Positions 50,442 to 62,369 of a stretch of 64,000 nt of DNA are shown in pieces. The notes below the pieces were generated by a model. It was not told where the DNA came from. It did no database searches and saw only the letters and a list, made by a program, of their open reading frames with translations. Position 1 is the first letter of the stretch. Each line of letters opens with the position of its first letter. Source of the DNA: Pantoea rwandensis (lineage in GTDB: Bacteria; Pseudomonadota; Gammaproteobacteria; Enterobacterales; Enterobacteriaceae); the NCBI RefSeq assembly GCF_000759475.1, contig NZ_CP009454.1, forward strand, positions 3,472,001 through 3,536,000, written 5' to 3'. Made by a program: the position numbers and the translations under genes.

Positions 50442-50870
50442 TTAAATCGGCTGTGTCATCAAACCGACAGATTTCACGCCTGCCTGATGTAACAGGTTCA
50501 ACGCCTTGATGATTTCGTCGTAAGGCACGTCTTTCGCTCCACCAATCAGGAACACCGTCTTTGGATTGGCTTCAATGCGACGCTGTGCTTCACTCACCAC
50601 CTGTTCCGGCGGCAGCTGCGTCATACGATCATGATCCACCACCAGGCTGTATTGCCCGACGCCAGCCACTTCAACAATGACCGGAGGATTATCATTCGTT
50701 GAGACCGTTTTCGAGTCGGTGGCATCAGGCAGATCCACTTCCACGCTCTGCGTAATAATCGGCGCGGTTGCCATAAAGATGAGCAGCAACACCAACAGCA
50801 CGTCCAGCAGTGGAACTATGTTGATTTCCGACTTAAGGTCGCGGCGCCCGCGACCACGGGTTCTGGCCAT
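50442..50870 (-). CDS. tolR: Tol-Pal system protein TolR
   Basis: Proton-channel partner of TolQ, 142 residues as in E. coli. One membrane helix carries the essential aspartate D23 (IVPLLDVLLVLLLIFMAT), followed by the periplasmic domain that binds peptidoglycan. The frame is open 36 codons further upstream into tolQ, but MARTRGRGRRDLKSEINIVP is the family start. It lies 13 bases after tolQ. Confidence 0.97.
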   Translation of the reverse strand: MARTRGRGRRDLKSEINIVPLLDVLLVLLLIFMATAPIITQSVEVDLPDATDSKTVSTNDNPPVIVEVAGVGQYSLVVDHDRMTQLPPEQVVSEAQRRIEANPKTVFLIGGAKDVPYDEIIKALNLLHQAGVKSVGLMTQPI

Positions 50871-50883
50871 CGTTAACCTCGAC

Positions 50884-51971
<1,088 letters not shown>

Positions 51972-52106
51972 TCTACATCCCGGTCTCATTTTAAACGTTG
52001 CTACTATACGCAAGTGAGATCGGCTTGGGAATGGTCCGCCAGAGCCAGGAGAAAATAATTATCACACGTTAACAACTGGAAGGAATTTCAGGATATTTCT
52101 TGACCA

Positions 52107-52134
52107 GGCACTGACATAAACTCACGTCAGTGCC
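52107..52134. other. stem-loop after ybgE
   Basis: Perfect nine-base stem GGCACTGAC/GTCAGTGCC with a ten-base loop, between the ybgE stop and ybgC. There is no T-run, so termination here may be inefficient. Confidence 0.45.
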
Positions 52135-52166
52135 CGAATAAAGCGGATAAAAACAGCATCGGGGAC

Positions 52167-52460
52167 TCAATGATAGAACCAATAGATTCCCAGCATCAGT
52201 ACGATCATCGCGGGCAACGGTGAAAACACGGCTCGCCAGCGCGTTTGCAATGGCCGGAAACCCGTACCATGAATTACCCCAGTGCACACCGCCCAAATCA
52301 TCAATAATCCGTGCCAGATGGCTAAGTCGCTGGTGCGGGCGGCAAAGCGTGACGGTTGCCAGATAACACAGCCCGCCAGCCACAGCGCCAGTATCAGCGA
52401 AAGGGCCCGTAACGGGCCCTTGTCCATCAGACGATACAGCGTCTGAATCAGTGTGCGCAT
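52167..52460 (-). CDS. ybgE: cyd operon protein YbgE
   Basis: Small inner-membrane protein of 97 residues with three hydrophobic helices (LSLILALWLAGCVIW, IWHGLLMIWAVCTGVIHG and MIVLMLGIYWFYH). The conserved RFAARTSDLAIWHGLL and GVIHGTGFRP stretches match E. coli YbgE. It overlaps cydX by one base (TGATG) and is last in cydABX-ybgE. Its role is not settled. Confidence 0.92.
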   Translation of the reverse strand: MRTLIQTLYRLMDKGPLRALSLILALWLAGCVIWQPSRFAARTSDLAIWHGLLMIWAVCTGVIHGTGFRPLQTRWRAVFSPLPAMIVLMLGIYWFYH

Positions 52461-52573
52461 CAGTGTTGTTTATCCTTTACGCCACTCTCTTCTGCTTGCT
52501 CAATCGCCAGCGCCGTGATCACGCCAAACGCACAGGCCAGCAAAGTGCCAAGAATCCAGGCAAAATACCACAT
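52460..52573 (-). CDS. cydX: cytochrome bd-I accessory subunit CydX
   Basis: Single-helix subunit of 37 residues needed for stable, active cytochrome bd-I. It begins MWYFAWILGTLLACAFGVIT and continues ALAIEQAEES, the usual CydX pattern with the conserved tryptophans and glutamate. It lies 15 bases after cydB and overlaps ybgE by one base. Confidence 0.96.
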   Translation of the reverse strand: MWYFAWILGTLLACAFGVITALAIEQAEESGVKDKQH

Positions 52574-52588
52574 GCTCAATCTCCTTAA

Positions 52589-53728
52589 TCAGTACAGGGA
52601 GTGCGTATTGCTCTCAATGTGTTCTTTGGTGATACGGCCAAACATCTTGTAATAACACCACGCGGTATAGGCGAGGATAATCGGGACAAAGATGATGGCG
52701 GCGAAGGTCATCACTTTCAGCGTCAGCAGGCTTGAGGTGGCATCCCACATGGTCAGGCTAATGCCCGGCACGGTGCTGGAAGGCATAATGAACGGGAACA
52801 TCGCGATGCCTGCGGTCATGATAACGCATGCCAGCGTCAATGAAGAAAAGACAAACGCCCAGGCGCCCTTCTCCATGCGCGAACAGAGCACTGTCAGCAG
52901 CGGCAGCACCACGCCAAGCAGCGGGAACAGCCACAGGATTGGCGTCTGCTCAAAGTTCACCATCCACGCACCGGCTTCACGCACCACTTCTTTACCTAAC
53001 GGGTTGGATGCAGCGTGATGATCGATGACGCTTTTCACCACATAGCCATCAATACCGTATTTCACCCACACACCGGCTAATACGAAGCACACCATCATCA
53101 CCAGCGCACTGATTTGCGCGGTGCCGCGCGCACGCAGATGCAGTTCGCCGTTAGTACGCATCTGCAGATAGGTCGACCCTTGCGTCAGGATCATCGCGAC
53201 GCTGATTACCCCCGCCAGCAAACCAAACGGGTTCAGCAACTGGAAGAAGTTACCGGTATAGAACAGGCGCAGATATTCATCCGCATGGAAAGGTACCCCC
53301 TGCAACAGGTTGCCAAAGGCCACGCCAATCACCAGCGGTGGAACGAAGCTGCCGATGAAAATGCCCCAGTCCCAGGTGTTACGCCAGCGCATGTCCTCAA
53401 TCTTCGAACGGTAGTCAAAACCTACCGGGCGAAAGAACAGCGAAGCCAGCACCAGAATCATCGCAACATAAAAACCGGAGAACGCTGCGGCATACACCAC
53501 TGGCCAGGCTGCGAACAACGCACCACCGGCCGTAATCAGCCAAACCTGGTTGCCATCCCAGTGCGGTGCGATGCTGTTGATCATAATACGACGTTCAGTA
53601 TCAGTGCGGCCGAGGATGCGCGTCAGCATCCCCACCCCCATGTCAAAGCCATCCGTCACAGCGAAACCAATCAGCAGAATGCCAATCAGCAACCACCAGA
53701 CAAAGCGCAATACTTCATAATCAAACAT
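52589..53728 (-). CDS. cydB: cytochrome bd-I ubiquinol oxidase subunit II
   Basis: Membrane subunit of the high-affinity quinol oxidase, 379 residues. It starts MFDYEVLRFVWWLLIGILLIG and has GFDMGVGMLTRILG and NSIAPHWDGNQVWLITAGGALFAAWP, the family landmark with conserved Trp and Asp. It follows cydA by 11 bases. Confidence 0.98.
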   Translation of the reverse strand: MFDYEVLRFVWWLLIGILLIGFAVTDGFDMGVGMLTRILGRTDTERRIMINSIAPHWDGNQVWLITAGGALFAAWPVVYAAAFSGFYVAMILVLASLFFRPVGFDYRSKIEDMRWRNTWDWGIFIGSFVPPLVIGVAFGNLLQGVPFHADEYLRLFYTGNFFQLLNPFGLLAGVISVAMILTQGSTYLQMRTNGELHLRARGTAQISALVMMVCFVLAGVWVKYGIDGYVVKSVIDHHAASNPLGKEVVREAGAWMVNFEQTPILWLFPLLGVVLPLLTVLCSRMEKGAWAFVFSSLTLACVIMTAGIAMFPFIMPSSTVPGISLTMWDATSSLLTLKVMTFAAIIFVPIILAYTAWCYYKMFGRITKEHIESNTHSLY

Positions 53729-53739
53729 GGTTGCTCTCC

Positions 53740-55311
53740 TTATCCACGTGCTGGCTGAGCAGCCGCTTTCACGGTTTCATGATGGTAACGGCCCGTTTTC
53801 AGGCTGCTTGGTCCCAGTCGGGCAAATTTGAACATCAGATACATCTCTGCCACCAGGAACAGCGTGTAAAGACCGCAAATCAAAATCATCGAGAACAGCA
53901 GATCGCCCACGGTGAGTGAAGAGTTCGCCACCGCAGTCGGCAGGACTTCACCAATCGCCCAAGGCTGACGGCCATACTCAGCGACAAACCAGCCTGACTC
54001 AATGGCGATCCACGGCAGCGGAATGCCATAGAGTGCCGCTTTCAACAGCCAGCGGCTTTTGCCGATGCGGTTACGAATCACACTCAGGAATGAGAGCGCG
54101 ATAATGCCGAGCAGCAGCACGCCACACAGCACCATGATGCGGAAGGCGAAATAGAGCGGAGCCACACGTGGAATCGAATCCTGCGTGGCCTTCTGAATCT
54201 GCGCTTCGGTCGCATTAGCGACATCCGGAGTATAGCGCTTCAGCAGCAAGCCATAACCGAGATCCTGTTTGCTGGCTTCGAACTGGCTACGTACCGCCGG
54301 ATCTTTGCTCCCCGCACGCAGTTCGTTCAGCAACGCGTAAGCTTTCATGCCGTTGCGGATACGCACTTCATGTTGCGACAGCAGATCTTTCAGACCGGTG
54401 ACCGGCGTATCCACCGATCGCGTCGCAATCAACCCGAGCAAATACGGGATTTGAATGGCGTACTTGTTCTCCTGCGAATCCTGATCGGGAATACCAAACA
54501 GCGTGAAGGCCGCAGGTGCAGGCTGCGTTTCCCACTCAGCTTCAATTGCTGCGAGTTTGGTTTTCTGTACGTCACCCATTTCATAACCGGATTCATCACC
54601 CAGTACGATCACGGACAGGATCGCCGCCATGCCGAAGCTGGCTGCAATACCGAATGAGCGCTTAGCGAAAGCCACATCACGGCCTTTCAGCAGATACCAG
54701 GCACTGATACCCAGCACGAACATCGCGCCAGCGGTGTACCCTGCCGCCACGGTGTGAACAAATTTCACCTGCGCAACCGGGTTGAGCACCAGCTCGGAGA
54801 AGCTCACCATCTCCATGCGCATGGTTTCGAAATTGAATTCAGAGGCGATCGGGTTTTGCATCCAGCCGTTAGCCACCAGAATCCACAGTGCGGACATGTT
54901 AGAACCGAGCGCCACCAGCCAGGTCACCGCCAGGTGCTGGACTTTGCCGAGGCGATCCCAACCGAAGAAGAACAGACCAACAAAGGTGGATTCAAGGAAG
55001 AACGCCATCAAGCCTTCAATGGCGAGCGGCGCACCAAAGATATCGCCGACGTAGTGGGAGTAATATGACCAGTTGGTCCCGAACTGAAACTCCATGGTGA
55101 GACCGGTTGCGACACCCAGTGCAAAGTTGATACCGAACAACTTGCCCCAGAACTTGGTCATATCTTTATAAATTTGCTTACCCGTCAGGACATATACGGT
55201 TTCCATGATCGCCAACAAAAACGCCATACCCAGCGTTAAAGGGACGAACAGGAAATGGTACATCGCCGTCAGGGCAAACTGTAAACGCGACAGCTCGACA
55301 ATATCTAACAT
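53740..55311 (-). CDS. cydA: cytochrome bd-I ubiquinol oxidase subunit I
   Basis: Catalytic subunit of 523 residues carrying hemes b558, b595 and d, which oxidises quinol and reduces oxygen under low aeration. The heme ligand H19 lies in [15 protein letters not shown]. The Q-loop is the long E. coli type ([21 protein letters not shown] and on), and the conserved [16 protein letters not shown] is present. The frame is open 18 codons upstream, but AAGGAG precedes the ATG at 55311, the family start. A 700-base control region lies upstream. Confidence 0.98.
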   Translation of the reverse strand: MLDIVELSRLQFALTAMYHFLFVPLTLGMAFLLAIMETVYVLTGKQIYKDMTKFWGKLFGINFALGVATGLTMEFQFGTNWSYYSHYVGDIFGAPLAIEGLMAFFLESTFVGLFFFGWDRLGKVQHLAVTWLVALGSNMSALWILVANGWMQNPIASEFNFETMRMEMVSFSELVLNPVAQVKFVHTVAAGYTAGAMFVLGISAWYLLKGRDVAFAKRSFGIAASFGMAAILSVIVLGDESGYEMGDVQKTKLAAIEAEWETQPAPAAFTLFGIPDQDSQENKYAIQIPYLLGLIATRSVDTPVTGLKDLLSQHEVRIRNGMKAYALLNELRAGSKDPAVRSQFEASKQDLGYGLLLKRYTPDVANATEAQIQKATQDSIPRVAPLYFAFRIMVLCGVLLLGIIALSFLSVIRNRIGKSRWLLKAALYGIPLPWIAIESGWFVAEYGRQPWAIGEVLPTAVANSSLTVGDLLFSMILICGLYTLFLVAEMYLMFKFARLGPSSLKTGRYHHETVKAAAQPARG

Positions 55312-56014
55312 GATGACTCCTTGCTCCTCGCATGAATTTACTCTGCGGCTGACAACGGTAAACAACGAACATTGACGTGCAGAATAAGATCCAGGAACGA
55401 CTGATTATTGATTCCAGTTTTATTACTGACAGAACAGAGAAATCTGTAGCCCGAAATGAGTGAGTAACAGTGTTGAAAATTTCCCGAAAAACCGATCGCT
55501 TCAATCTGTTTCGAGCGGGAGTGTGATGCAAGGAGGCGACAGAATTGCGCTAACAACGCCTGGCTCAAACTCCTGAAAATTCGCGGAAAAGACTGAATTG
55601 ATGCAGCGCAATTTATACCGTTTGTCGTGCGTGATGCCAGCAGTAAAGTTTGTTATATCTCACGCTTTATTGATCTGGATTAAGACAATATTTTTTCAGA
55701 TATGTAGTGTTAGCGTTGTTGTTAATTAGTTGTCATATACGCGTGATGCAATTAAGGAAATAATTACTTCTCTCGTATTTTTTTAACGTTAATACCGGAT
55801 GCTAAGGTTTAATTTCTCATGTGAAATCACGCACATTTTCCTATCTTTACCTTACCAACTTAGTAAGCATAGCGGCAGATTTTATCTCCGTTACGGTTTT
55901 TCCCTGCTTTTTGTGTCACTCTGCACAGGGCGTTGTTGCCACTGGCTTCCCCTGCCCTTTCAGGCATAAAAAAAGCCACCCGAAGGTGGCTTAATGCGCA
56001 TCACAAGTGACGGC
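55312..56014 (-). promoter_or_regulatory. cydA control region with FNR- and ArcA-type sites
   Basis: About 700 bases upstream of cydA without a gene, ending at the sucD terminator. It is AT-rich. It contains an FNR-like dyad TTGATCTGGATTAA at 55670-55683 (one mismatch to TTGAT-N4-ATCAA) and an ArcA-like GTTAATTAG at 55721, with further GTTAAT motifs near 55790. E. coli cydAB is controlled by these two regulators from multiple promoters, so the layout agrees with oxygen control. Confidence 0.55.
55967..55993 (-). terminator. terminator of the sdh-suc operon after sucD
   Basis: Eight-base stem AAGCCACC/GGTGGCTT with a CGAA-type loop, followed on the minus strand by seven T, about 22 bases after the sucD stop. 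Confidence 0.92.
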
Positions 56015-56890
56015 TTATTTGATTGGCAGAACCGCTTTAACGGCGTCGCCGATGTCAGCCAGGCTGCGTACGGTTTTCACACCGGCCGCTTCCAGTGCTG
56101 CGAATTTCTCGTCAGCGGTGCCTTTACCACCGGCAATGATGGCGCCTGCGTGGCCCATACGCTTGCCTTTCGGTGCAGTCACACCTGCGATGTAACCAAC
56201 AACTGGCTTGGTCACGTGCTCTTTGATGAAGGCTGCGGCTTCTTCTTCAGCGCTACCACCGATCTCACCGATCATCACGATCACTTCGGTCTGTGGATCA
56301 TCCTGGAACATTTTCAGGATATCGATGAAGTTGGAACCTGGGATCGGGTCACCACCGATGCCTACGCAGGTTGACTGGCCGTAGCCGATGTCAGTGGTCT
56401 GCTTAACGGCTTCATAAGTCAGGGTGCCTGAACGGGATACGATACCGACACGGCCTGGCTGGTGAATGTGGCCCGGCATGATACCGATCTTACATTCGCC
56501 TGGGGTGATCACGCCTGGGCAGTTCGGGCCGATCATGCGCACGCCAGCTTCATCCAGTTTCACTTTCACAGTCAGCATATCCAGCGTTGGGATACCTTCG
56601 GTGATGGTGATGATCAGTTTGATGCCTGCGTCGATGGCTTCCAGGATACCGTCTTTGCAGAACGGTGCTGGAACGTAGATCACGGTGGCAGTTGCGCCCG
56701 TGGCTTCTACCGCTTCACGCACGGTGTTGAACACTGGCAGACCCAGATGCGTGGTGCCGCCTTTGCCTGGCGTGACACCGCCAACCAGCTGCGTACCATA
56801 GGCCAAAGCCTGCTCAGAGTGGAAAGTCCCCTGGCCACCGGTGAAACCCTGGCAAATGACTTTGGTGTTTTTGTCGATAAGAATGGACAT
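56015..56890 (-). CDS. sucD: succinyl-CoA synthetase alpha subunit
   Basis: Binds CoA and carries the phosphohistidine of the TCA enzyme that makes ATP from succinyl-CoA. The 291-residue protein starts [21 protein letters not shown] and has [23 protein letters not shown] and the phosphohistidine region [18 protein letters not shown]. It overlaps sucC by one base (TAATG), so the two are translated together. Last gene of sdh-suc. Confidence 0.98.
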   Translation of the reverse strand: MSILIDKNTKVICQGFTGGQGTFHSEQALAYGTQLVGGVTPGKGGTTHLGLPVFNTVREAVEATGATATVIYVPAPFCKDGILEAIDAGIKLIITITEGIPTLDMLTVKVKLDEAGVRMIGPNCPGVITPGECKIGIMPGHIHQPGRVGIVSRSGTLTYEAVKQTTDIGYGQSTCVGIGGDPIPGSNFIDILKMFQDDPQTEVIVMIGEIGGSAEEEAAAFIKEHVTKPVVGYIAGVTAPKGKRMGHAGAIIAGGKGTADEKFAALEAAGVKTVRSLADIGDAVKAVLPIK

Positions 56891-58056
56891 TATTTACCCT
56901 CCGCGGCAGCAACAACACGCTGCGCAGCGTCTGTCAGGCTGGTTGCTGCAATGATGTTCAGACCGCTGTCGGCCAGTTTCTTCGCGCCCAGCTCGGCGTT
57001 GTTACCTTCCAGACGTACCACTACTGGCACGTTCACACCCACTTCTGCAACTGCACCGATGATGCCGTCTGCGATCAGGTCGCAACGCACGATGCCGCCG
57101 AAGATGTTAACGAATACCGCTTTAACGGCATCGTCAGACAGGATGATTTTGAAGGCTTCGGTTACGCGCTCCTTGGTCGCGCCGCCGCCGACATCGAGGA
57201 AGTTAGCAGGCTGGCCACCGTGGTGTTTCACGATGTCCATGGTACCCATTGCCAGACCGGCACCGTTTACCATACAGCCGATATTGCCATCCAGCGCAAC
57301 GTAGTTCAGTTCCCACTGTGTCGCGTGTGCTTCACGTGGATCTTCCTGGCTTGGATCGCGCATTTCACGCAGCTCAGGCTGACGGAACAGGGCGTTACCG
57401 TCTGCGCCCAGTTTGCCATCGAGGCAGATCAGATCGCCCTGCTTGGTGATCACCAGCGGGTTGATCTCGACCATTGCCAGGTCGCGCTCCAGGAACATGG
57501 TCGCCAGACCCATGAAGATTTTGGTGAACTGGCTGACTTGCTTACCGGACAGACCCAGTTTGAATGCCAGTTCACGGCCCTGATAAGGCTGAGGACCGGC
57601 CAGCGGATCCAGCGCCATTTTGTGGATCAGGTGCGGGGTTTCTTCCGCCACTTTCTCGATTTCCACGCCGCCTTCAGTTGAAGCCATGAAGATCACGCGA
57701 CGGGTAGCACGGTCAACCACCGCACCCAGATACAGTTCCTGGTCGATGTCAGTCGCTGCTTCAACCAGAATCTGGTTTACCGGCTGACCATCAGCATCAG
57801 TTTGGTAGGTCACCAGACGCTTGCCCAACCAATGCTCAGCAAATGCACGGATATCTTCCTTGCTGTTCACCACTTTCACGCCACCCGCTTTACCGCGGCC
57901 ACCGGCATGTACCTGACATTTTACTACCCACGGACCTGCGCCAATTTTAGAGGCGGCTTCTTCTGCTTCACGTGGCGTAGCGCAGGCGTAACCAGTTGGA
58001 GCTGGCATGCCATAGCGAGCAAACAACTGCTTCGCCTGGTATTCATGTAAGTTCAT
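56890..58056 (-). CDS. sucC: succinyl-CoA synthetase beta subunit
   Basis: ATP-grasp subunit that binds nucleotide and succinate, 388 residues as in E. coli. It starts [20 protein letters not shown] and has [36 protein letters not shown] and the C-terminal [16 protein letters not shown]. It partners SucD. Confidence 0.98.
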   Translation of the reverse strand: MNLHEYQAKQLFARYGMPAPTGYACATPREAEEAASKIGAGPWVVKCQVHAGGRGKAGGVKVVNSKEDIRAFAEHWLGKRLVTYQTDADGQPVNQILVEAATDIDQELYLGAVVDRATRRVIFMASTEGGVEIEKVAEETPHLIHKMALDPLAGPQPYQGRELAFKLGLSGKQVSQFTKIFMGLATMFLERDLAMVEINPLVITKQGDLICLDGKLGADGNALFRQPELREMRDPSQEDPREAHATQWELNYVALDGNIGCMVNGAGLAMGTMDIVKHHGGQPANFLDVGGGATKERVTEAFKIILSDDAVKAVFVNIFGGIVRCDLIADGIIGAVAEVGVNVPVVVRLEGNNAELGAKKLADSGLNIIAATSLTDAAQRVVAAAEGK

Positions 58057-58117
58057 GATGTTCTATCCATTCAGATATGAGTTTGGGCGCACCGTTGTGC
58101 GATGCGCCCGGCGAAAA

Positions 58118-59338
58118 TTAGACGTCCAGCAGCAGACGTGCCGGATCTTCCAGCATCTCTTTCACCGCGACCAGATAGCCAACGGATTCACGGCCATCGA
58201 TCAGACGGTGGTCGTAAGAGAGAGCCAGATACATCATTGGCAGGATGACAACCTGACCATTGACCGCCATCGGGCGCTCTTTGATCGCGTGCATGCCCAG
58301 AATCGCGCTCTGCGGTGGGTTGATGATCGGGGTAGACATCAGGGAACCGAACACGCCACCGTTGGTGATGGTGAAGTTACCGCCGGTCAGCTCGTCAACC
58401 GTCAGCTTACCGTCACGGCCTTTCACCGCCAGTTCTTTAATTTTCTTCTCGATGTCAGCCATGCTCAGAGCATCGACATCTTTCAGCACTGGGGTTACCA
58501 GGCCACGCGGCGTAGAAACCGCGATGCTGACGTCGAAGTAGTTGTGGTAAACCACATCTTCGCCATCGATAGAAGCGTTCACTTCCGGATAGCGTTTCAG
58601 CGCTTCAACCACGGCTTTGATGTAGAAGGACATGAAGCCCAGACGCACACCGTGACGTTTCTCAAACGCGTCGCCGTACTGCTTACGCAGATCCATGATC
58701 GGCTTCATGTTGATTTCGTTGAAGGTGGTCAGCATCGCGGTGCTGTTTTTTGCTTCCAGCAGACGCTCAGCCACACGCTTACGCAGACGCGTCATTGGAA
58801 CGCGTTTTTCGCTGCGGTTAGCCACAGCAGCCTGTGGTGCCGCGGCCGCAGCTGCAGGCGCCGCTTTCGCGCCGTCGGCTTTCTTCGCAACATGCTTCTC
58901 AACATCTTCACGCGTCAGACGACCACCCACACCGGTGCCTTTGATCTGGCTGGCGTCGAGGTTGTTTTCAGCGATCAGGCGACGAACCGCTGGGCTCAGC
59001 GCATCGTTGCTCTCATCTTCCAGAGACGCGGTTTTACGCTGTTCTGGTGTCGCTTCTTTCGTTTCTACTTTCGCAGAGGTCTCTTTACCACCGCTGTTGC
59101 CTTCCACCAGGCGGCCTAACAGCTGGCGCGAGAGCACCGTTGCGCCTTCGTCTTCCAGAATCGCTTCCAGTACACCGTCTGCTGAAGCAGGCACTTCAAG
59201 CACAACTTTGTCCGTTTCAATCTCAACCAGTACTTCATCGCGACTGACCGCATCGCCGGGTTTTTTGTGCCAGGTTGCAACCGTTGCGTCCGCTACGGAT
59301 TCAGGCAAATCGGGAACCAGAATTTCTACGCTACTCAT
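58118..59338 (-). CDS. sucB: dihydrolipoamide succinyltransferase (E2 of 2-oxoglutarate dehydrogenase)
   Basis: Core of the 2-oxoglutarate dehydrogenase complex, 406 residues. The lipoyl domain has the lipoylated lysine in [13 protein letters not shown]. An Ala/Pro-type linker, the peripheral subunit-binding domain ([22 protein letters not shown]) and the catalytic domain ending in [16 protein letters not shown] with the active-site histidine follow. 15 bases after sucA and 61 bases before sucC. Confidence 0.98.
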   Translation of the reverse strand: MSSVEILVPDLPESVADATVATWHKKPGDAVSRDEVLVEIETDKVVLEVPASADGVLEAILEDEGATVLSRQLLGRLVEGNSGGKETSAKVETKEATPEQRKTASLEDESNDALSPAVRRLIAENNLDASQIKGTGVGGRLTREDVEKHVAKKADGAKAAPAAAAAAPQAAVANRSEKRVPMTRLRKRVAERLLEAKNSTAMLTTFNEINMKPIMDLRKQYGDAFEKRHGVRLGFMSFYIKAVVEALKRYPEVNASIDGEDVVYHNYFDVSIAVSTPRGLVTPVLKDVDALSMADIEKKIKELAVKGRDGKLTVDELTGGNFTITNGGVFGSLMSTPIINPPQSAILGMHAIKERPMAVNGQVVILPMMYLALSYDHRLIDGRESVGYLVAVKEMLEDPARLLLDV

Positions 59339-59353
59339 TTTCTTTCCTTTTAA

Positions 59354-62161
59354 TTAACCAAGGTTCAGCGCGTCGTTAACCAGGTCTTGCTGCTGTTGTT
59401 GATGTACGGACATGTAGCCCACGGCTGGTGAAGCAGAAGCCGGACGACCTGCGTAACGCAGTGACGCACCGAATGGAACCACTTCGCGGAAATGATGCTG
59501 ACTGCAATACCATGCGCCCTGGTTCAGCGGCTCTTCCTGACACCAGACGAAATCCTGCACATGCGCATAATTTTTCAATACGTCCTGCACCACTTTGTGC
59601 GGGAACGGATAGAGCTGTTCGATACGCACGATGGCGACATCGGTCTGCTCATTCTTGCGACGCTGTTCCAGCAGATCGTAATAAACCTTACCAGAACACA
59701 TCACCACGCGTTTCACTTGCTTCGGATCCAGATCGTCAATCTCGCCAATCGCCGGTTGGAAGCTGCCATTGGCCAGTTCTTCCAGGCTGGAGACCGCCAG
59801 CGGATGGCGCAGCAGCGATTTCGGTGACATTACGATCAGCGGACGGCGCATACCACGCAGCGCTTGACGGCGCAGCATGTGATAAACCTGTGCTGGCGTT
59901 GACGGCACGCACACCTGCATGTTCTGTTCAGCACAGAGTTGCAGATAGCGCTCCAGACGCGCAGAGGAGTGCTCTGGGCCCTGGCCTTCATAACCGTGTG
60001 GCAGCAGCATCACCAGGCCACACATACGGCCCCACTTCTGCTCGCCAGAGCTGATGAACTGGTCGATGACCACCTGAGCACCGTTGGCGAAGTCGCCGAA
60101 CTGCGCTTCCCAAATGGTCAGCACGCGCGGTTCTGCGGTGGCATAGCCATATTCAAAGGCCAGTACCGCTTCTTCTGACAGCACGGAATCCCAGACTTTG
60201 AACTGACCCTGGCCGTTATGGACATGGTGCAGCGGGGTGTAGGTTGAGCCGTTGGTTTGGTTGTGGATCACCGCATGGCGGTGGAAGAAGGTACCGCGGC
60301 CGGAGTCTTCACCTGACAGACGGACTGGAATGCCTTCATCTACCAGCGTGGCGTACGCCAGGTTTTCCGCGCCGCCCCAGTCAAATGGCTTGTTGCCTTC
60401 CGCCATCTCTTTACGGTCGTTGTAAATCTTCGCCACGCGCGACTGCACTTCTACCGCTTCCGGTACGCTGCTGATGCGGCGCGCCAGCTCTTGCAGGCGT
60501 TTGTACTCAACCGTGGCTGGATAGTTTTCATCCCACTCGTGGTTCAGGTACGGCGACCAGGTGAAGGAGTGCAGGCTCATCGGACGCCATTCTGGCACCA
60601 CGCATTCGCCTTCATCCAACGCATCACGGTAGAGATTGACCAGTTCGGTCGCATCTTCTAACGTCGCCACACCTTCGCTTTCCAGCTGATCGGCGTAGAT
60701 CTTACGTGGCGTTGGGTGTTTCTTGATTTTCTGGTACATCAGCGGCTGGGTTGCACTTGGCTCATCCGCTTCGTTATGGCCGTGACGGCGGTAGCACACC
60801 AGATCGATAAACACGTCGCGTTTAAAGGTGTTGCGATAATCCAGCGCCAGGCGAGTCACGAAGGCCACCGCTTCTGGATCGTCCGCATTCACGTGGAAGA
60901 TTGGCGCCAGAACCATTTTGCCGATGTCGGTGCAGTAAGGCGTTGAACGCGCATCTTTCGGGTTCGAGGTGGTGAAACCGACCTGGTTGTTAATCACGAT
61001 GCGAACGGTACCGCCCACTTCGTAACCACGCGCCGCAGACATGTTCAGGGTTTCCTGCACCACGCCCTGGCCGATCACCGCCGCATCACCGTGGATGGTG
61101 ATCGGCAGAACTTTGTTGCTGCTTGGCTCAGCCAGACGATCCAGACGTGCACGCACCGAACCCATGACCACTGGGCTAACGATTTCGAGGTGTGACGGGT
61201 TAAACGCCAGCGCCAGGTGCACTAAACCACCTTCGGTTTCAACGTCAGACGAGAAGCCCATGTGGTATTTCACGTCGCCGGTGCCGAGGTGCTCTTTGTG
61301 TTTGCCGGAGAACTCGTCAAACAGATCCTGTGGCTTTTTACCCAGTACGTTGATCAGGACGTTGAGACGACCACGGTGCGCCATCCCGAGAACCACTTCA
61401 CGCGTACCGCTTTTGCCTGCATGGCGAATCATTTCGCGCAGCATCGGCACCAGTGCATCACCGCCTTCCAGTGAGAAGCGTTTTGCACCCGGGAATTTCG
61501 CGCCGAGGTATTTTTCCAGACCTTCAGCCGCAGTCAGCTCTTTCAGGAAACCTTTTTTCTCGTCGCTGCTGAATGACGCATGGCCGACCACCGATTCCAG
61601 ACGCTGCTGAATCCAGCGCTTCTCATCGGTGTTGTTGATGTGCATGTACTCTGCACCAATCGAGCCACAATAGGTCTGCTGCAGCGCCGCGAACAGATCA
61701 GCCAGCTTCATGGTCTCTTTGCCAATAGCAAAGGAACCTACGTTAAAGCTTTCCTGAAAATCGGCGTCGGTGAGATCGTGATAAGAAGGTTCGAGATCCG
61801 CAACCCGATCCTGTTTCCACAGGCCGAGCGGATCGAGGTTAGCGTGCTGATGGCCGCGGAAGCGGAACGCATTGATCAGCTGCAGCACTTTAACCTGTTT
61901 GGAATTGGTGGCCGGATCGGTGACTGAGGATGTGTAGCGGGTCGCATCTTTTGCCAGGCGGCGGAAGTAATCACGCGTGGTGGAGTGAAACTGCTCAGGT
62001 TTCACGCCAGTGCCGGGCAGCTGTTGGAACAGCTCGCGCCACATTTCATCAACTGAGTCAGGATCGGTCAGGAAATCCTCATAGAGTTGCTCTATGTAGG
62101 ATTGGTTCGCGCCGGCCAGCCAGGAGGAGTCCAGCCAGGGTTTCATCGCGCTGTTCTGCAT
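59354..62161 (-). CDS. sucA: 2-oxoglutarate dehydrogenase E1 component
   Basis: Thiamine-diphosphate-dependent decarboxylase, 935 residues (E. coli 933). It starts MQNSAMKPWLDSSWLAGANQ. GMAHRGRLNVLINVLGK, HGDAAVIGQGVVQETLNMS and NNQVGFTTSNP form the cofactor site, and the C-terminal half has EAQFGDFANGAQVVIDQFI and HGYEGQGPEHSSARLERYL. It is separated from sdhB by 208 bases containing two strong hairpins and probably its own promoter. Confidence 0.98.
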   Translation of the reverse strand: MQNSAMKPWLDSSWLAGANQSYIEQLYEDFLTDPDSVDEMWRELFQQLPGTGVKPEQFHSTTRDYFRRLAKDATRYTSSVTDPATNSKQVKVLQLINAFRFRGHQHANLDPLGLWKQDRVADLEPSYHDLTDADFQESFNVGSFAIGKETMKLADLFAALQQTYCGSIGAEYMHINNTDEKRWIQQRLESVVGHASFSSDEKKGFLKELTAAEGLEKYLGAKFPGAKRFSLEGGDALVPMLREMIRHAGKSGTREVVLGMAHRGRLNVLINVLGKKPQDLFDEFSGKHKEHLGTGDVKYHMGFSSDVETEGGLVHLALAFNPSHLEIVSPVVMGSVRARLDRLAEPSSNKVLPITIHGDAAVIGQGVVQETLNMSAARGYEVGGTVRIVINNQVGFTTSNPKDARSTPYCTDIGKMVLAPIFHVNADDPEAVAFVTRLALDYRNTFKRDVFIDLVCYRRHGHNEADEPSATQPLMYQKIKKHPTPRKIYADQLESEGVATLEDATELVNLYRDALDEGECVVPEWRPMSLHSFTWSPYLNHEWDENYPATVEYKRLQELARRISSVPEAVEVQSRVAKIYNDRKEMAEGNKPFDWGGAENLAYATLVDEGIPVRLSGEDSGRGTFFHRHAVIHNQTNGSTYTPLHHVHNGQGQFKVWDSVLSEEAVLAFEYGYATAEPRVLTIWEAQFGDFANGAQVVIDQFISSGEQKWGRMCGLVMLLPHGYEGQGPEHSSARLERYLQLCAEQNMQVCVPSTPAQVYHMLRRQALRGMRRPLIVMSPKSLLRHPLAVSSLEELANGSFQPAIGEIDDLDPKQVKRVVMCSGKVYYDLLEQRRKNEQTDVAIVRIEQLYPFPHKVVQDVLKNYAHVQDFVWCQEEPLNQGAWYCSQHHFREVVPFGASLRYAGRPASASPAVGYMSVHQQQQQDLVNDALNLG

Positions 62162-62283
62162 TGTGATCCCTTAAGCATTAATCTGCTTTTTATGAGGTTT
62201 CATTTGTTGCCGCTTTCGCGGCTTGCCGTAGTGAGTTCAGCGATACGAACCTGTGCGCAACCGGCGCCTGGCCCGTAAGGGAA

Positions 62284-62352
62284 CCTTTATAAGCGTGGTC
62301 AGTACCGCGCTTATAGAGGCTTCCGTAAACTGCCGGGAACCTAAGTTCCCGG
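62284..62352. other. two stem-loops in the sdhB-sucA gap
   Basis: A 15-base-pair imperfect stem (CCTTTATAAGCGTGG against CCGCGCTTATAGAGG, two G-U pairs) at 62284-62319 and a perfect eight-base stem CCGGGAAC/GTTCCCGG at 62333-62352. Neither has a T-run on the minus strand, so they more likely tune processing or stability between sdh and suc than end transcription. Confidence 0.6.
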
Positions 62353-62369
62353 ACAGTGACTTCAGTGTG

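Noticed and set aside
58055..59119. Plus-strand open frame (354 codons) over sucB
   Set aside because: Antisense to a complete, well-conserved gene; composition is typical of a shadow frame.
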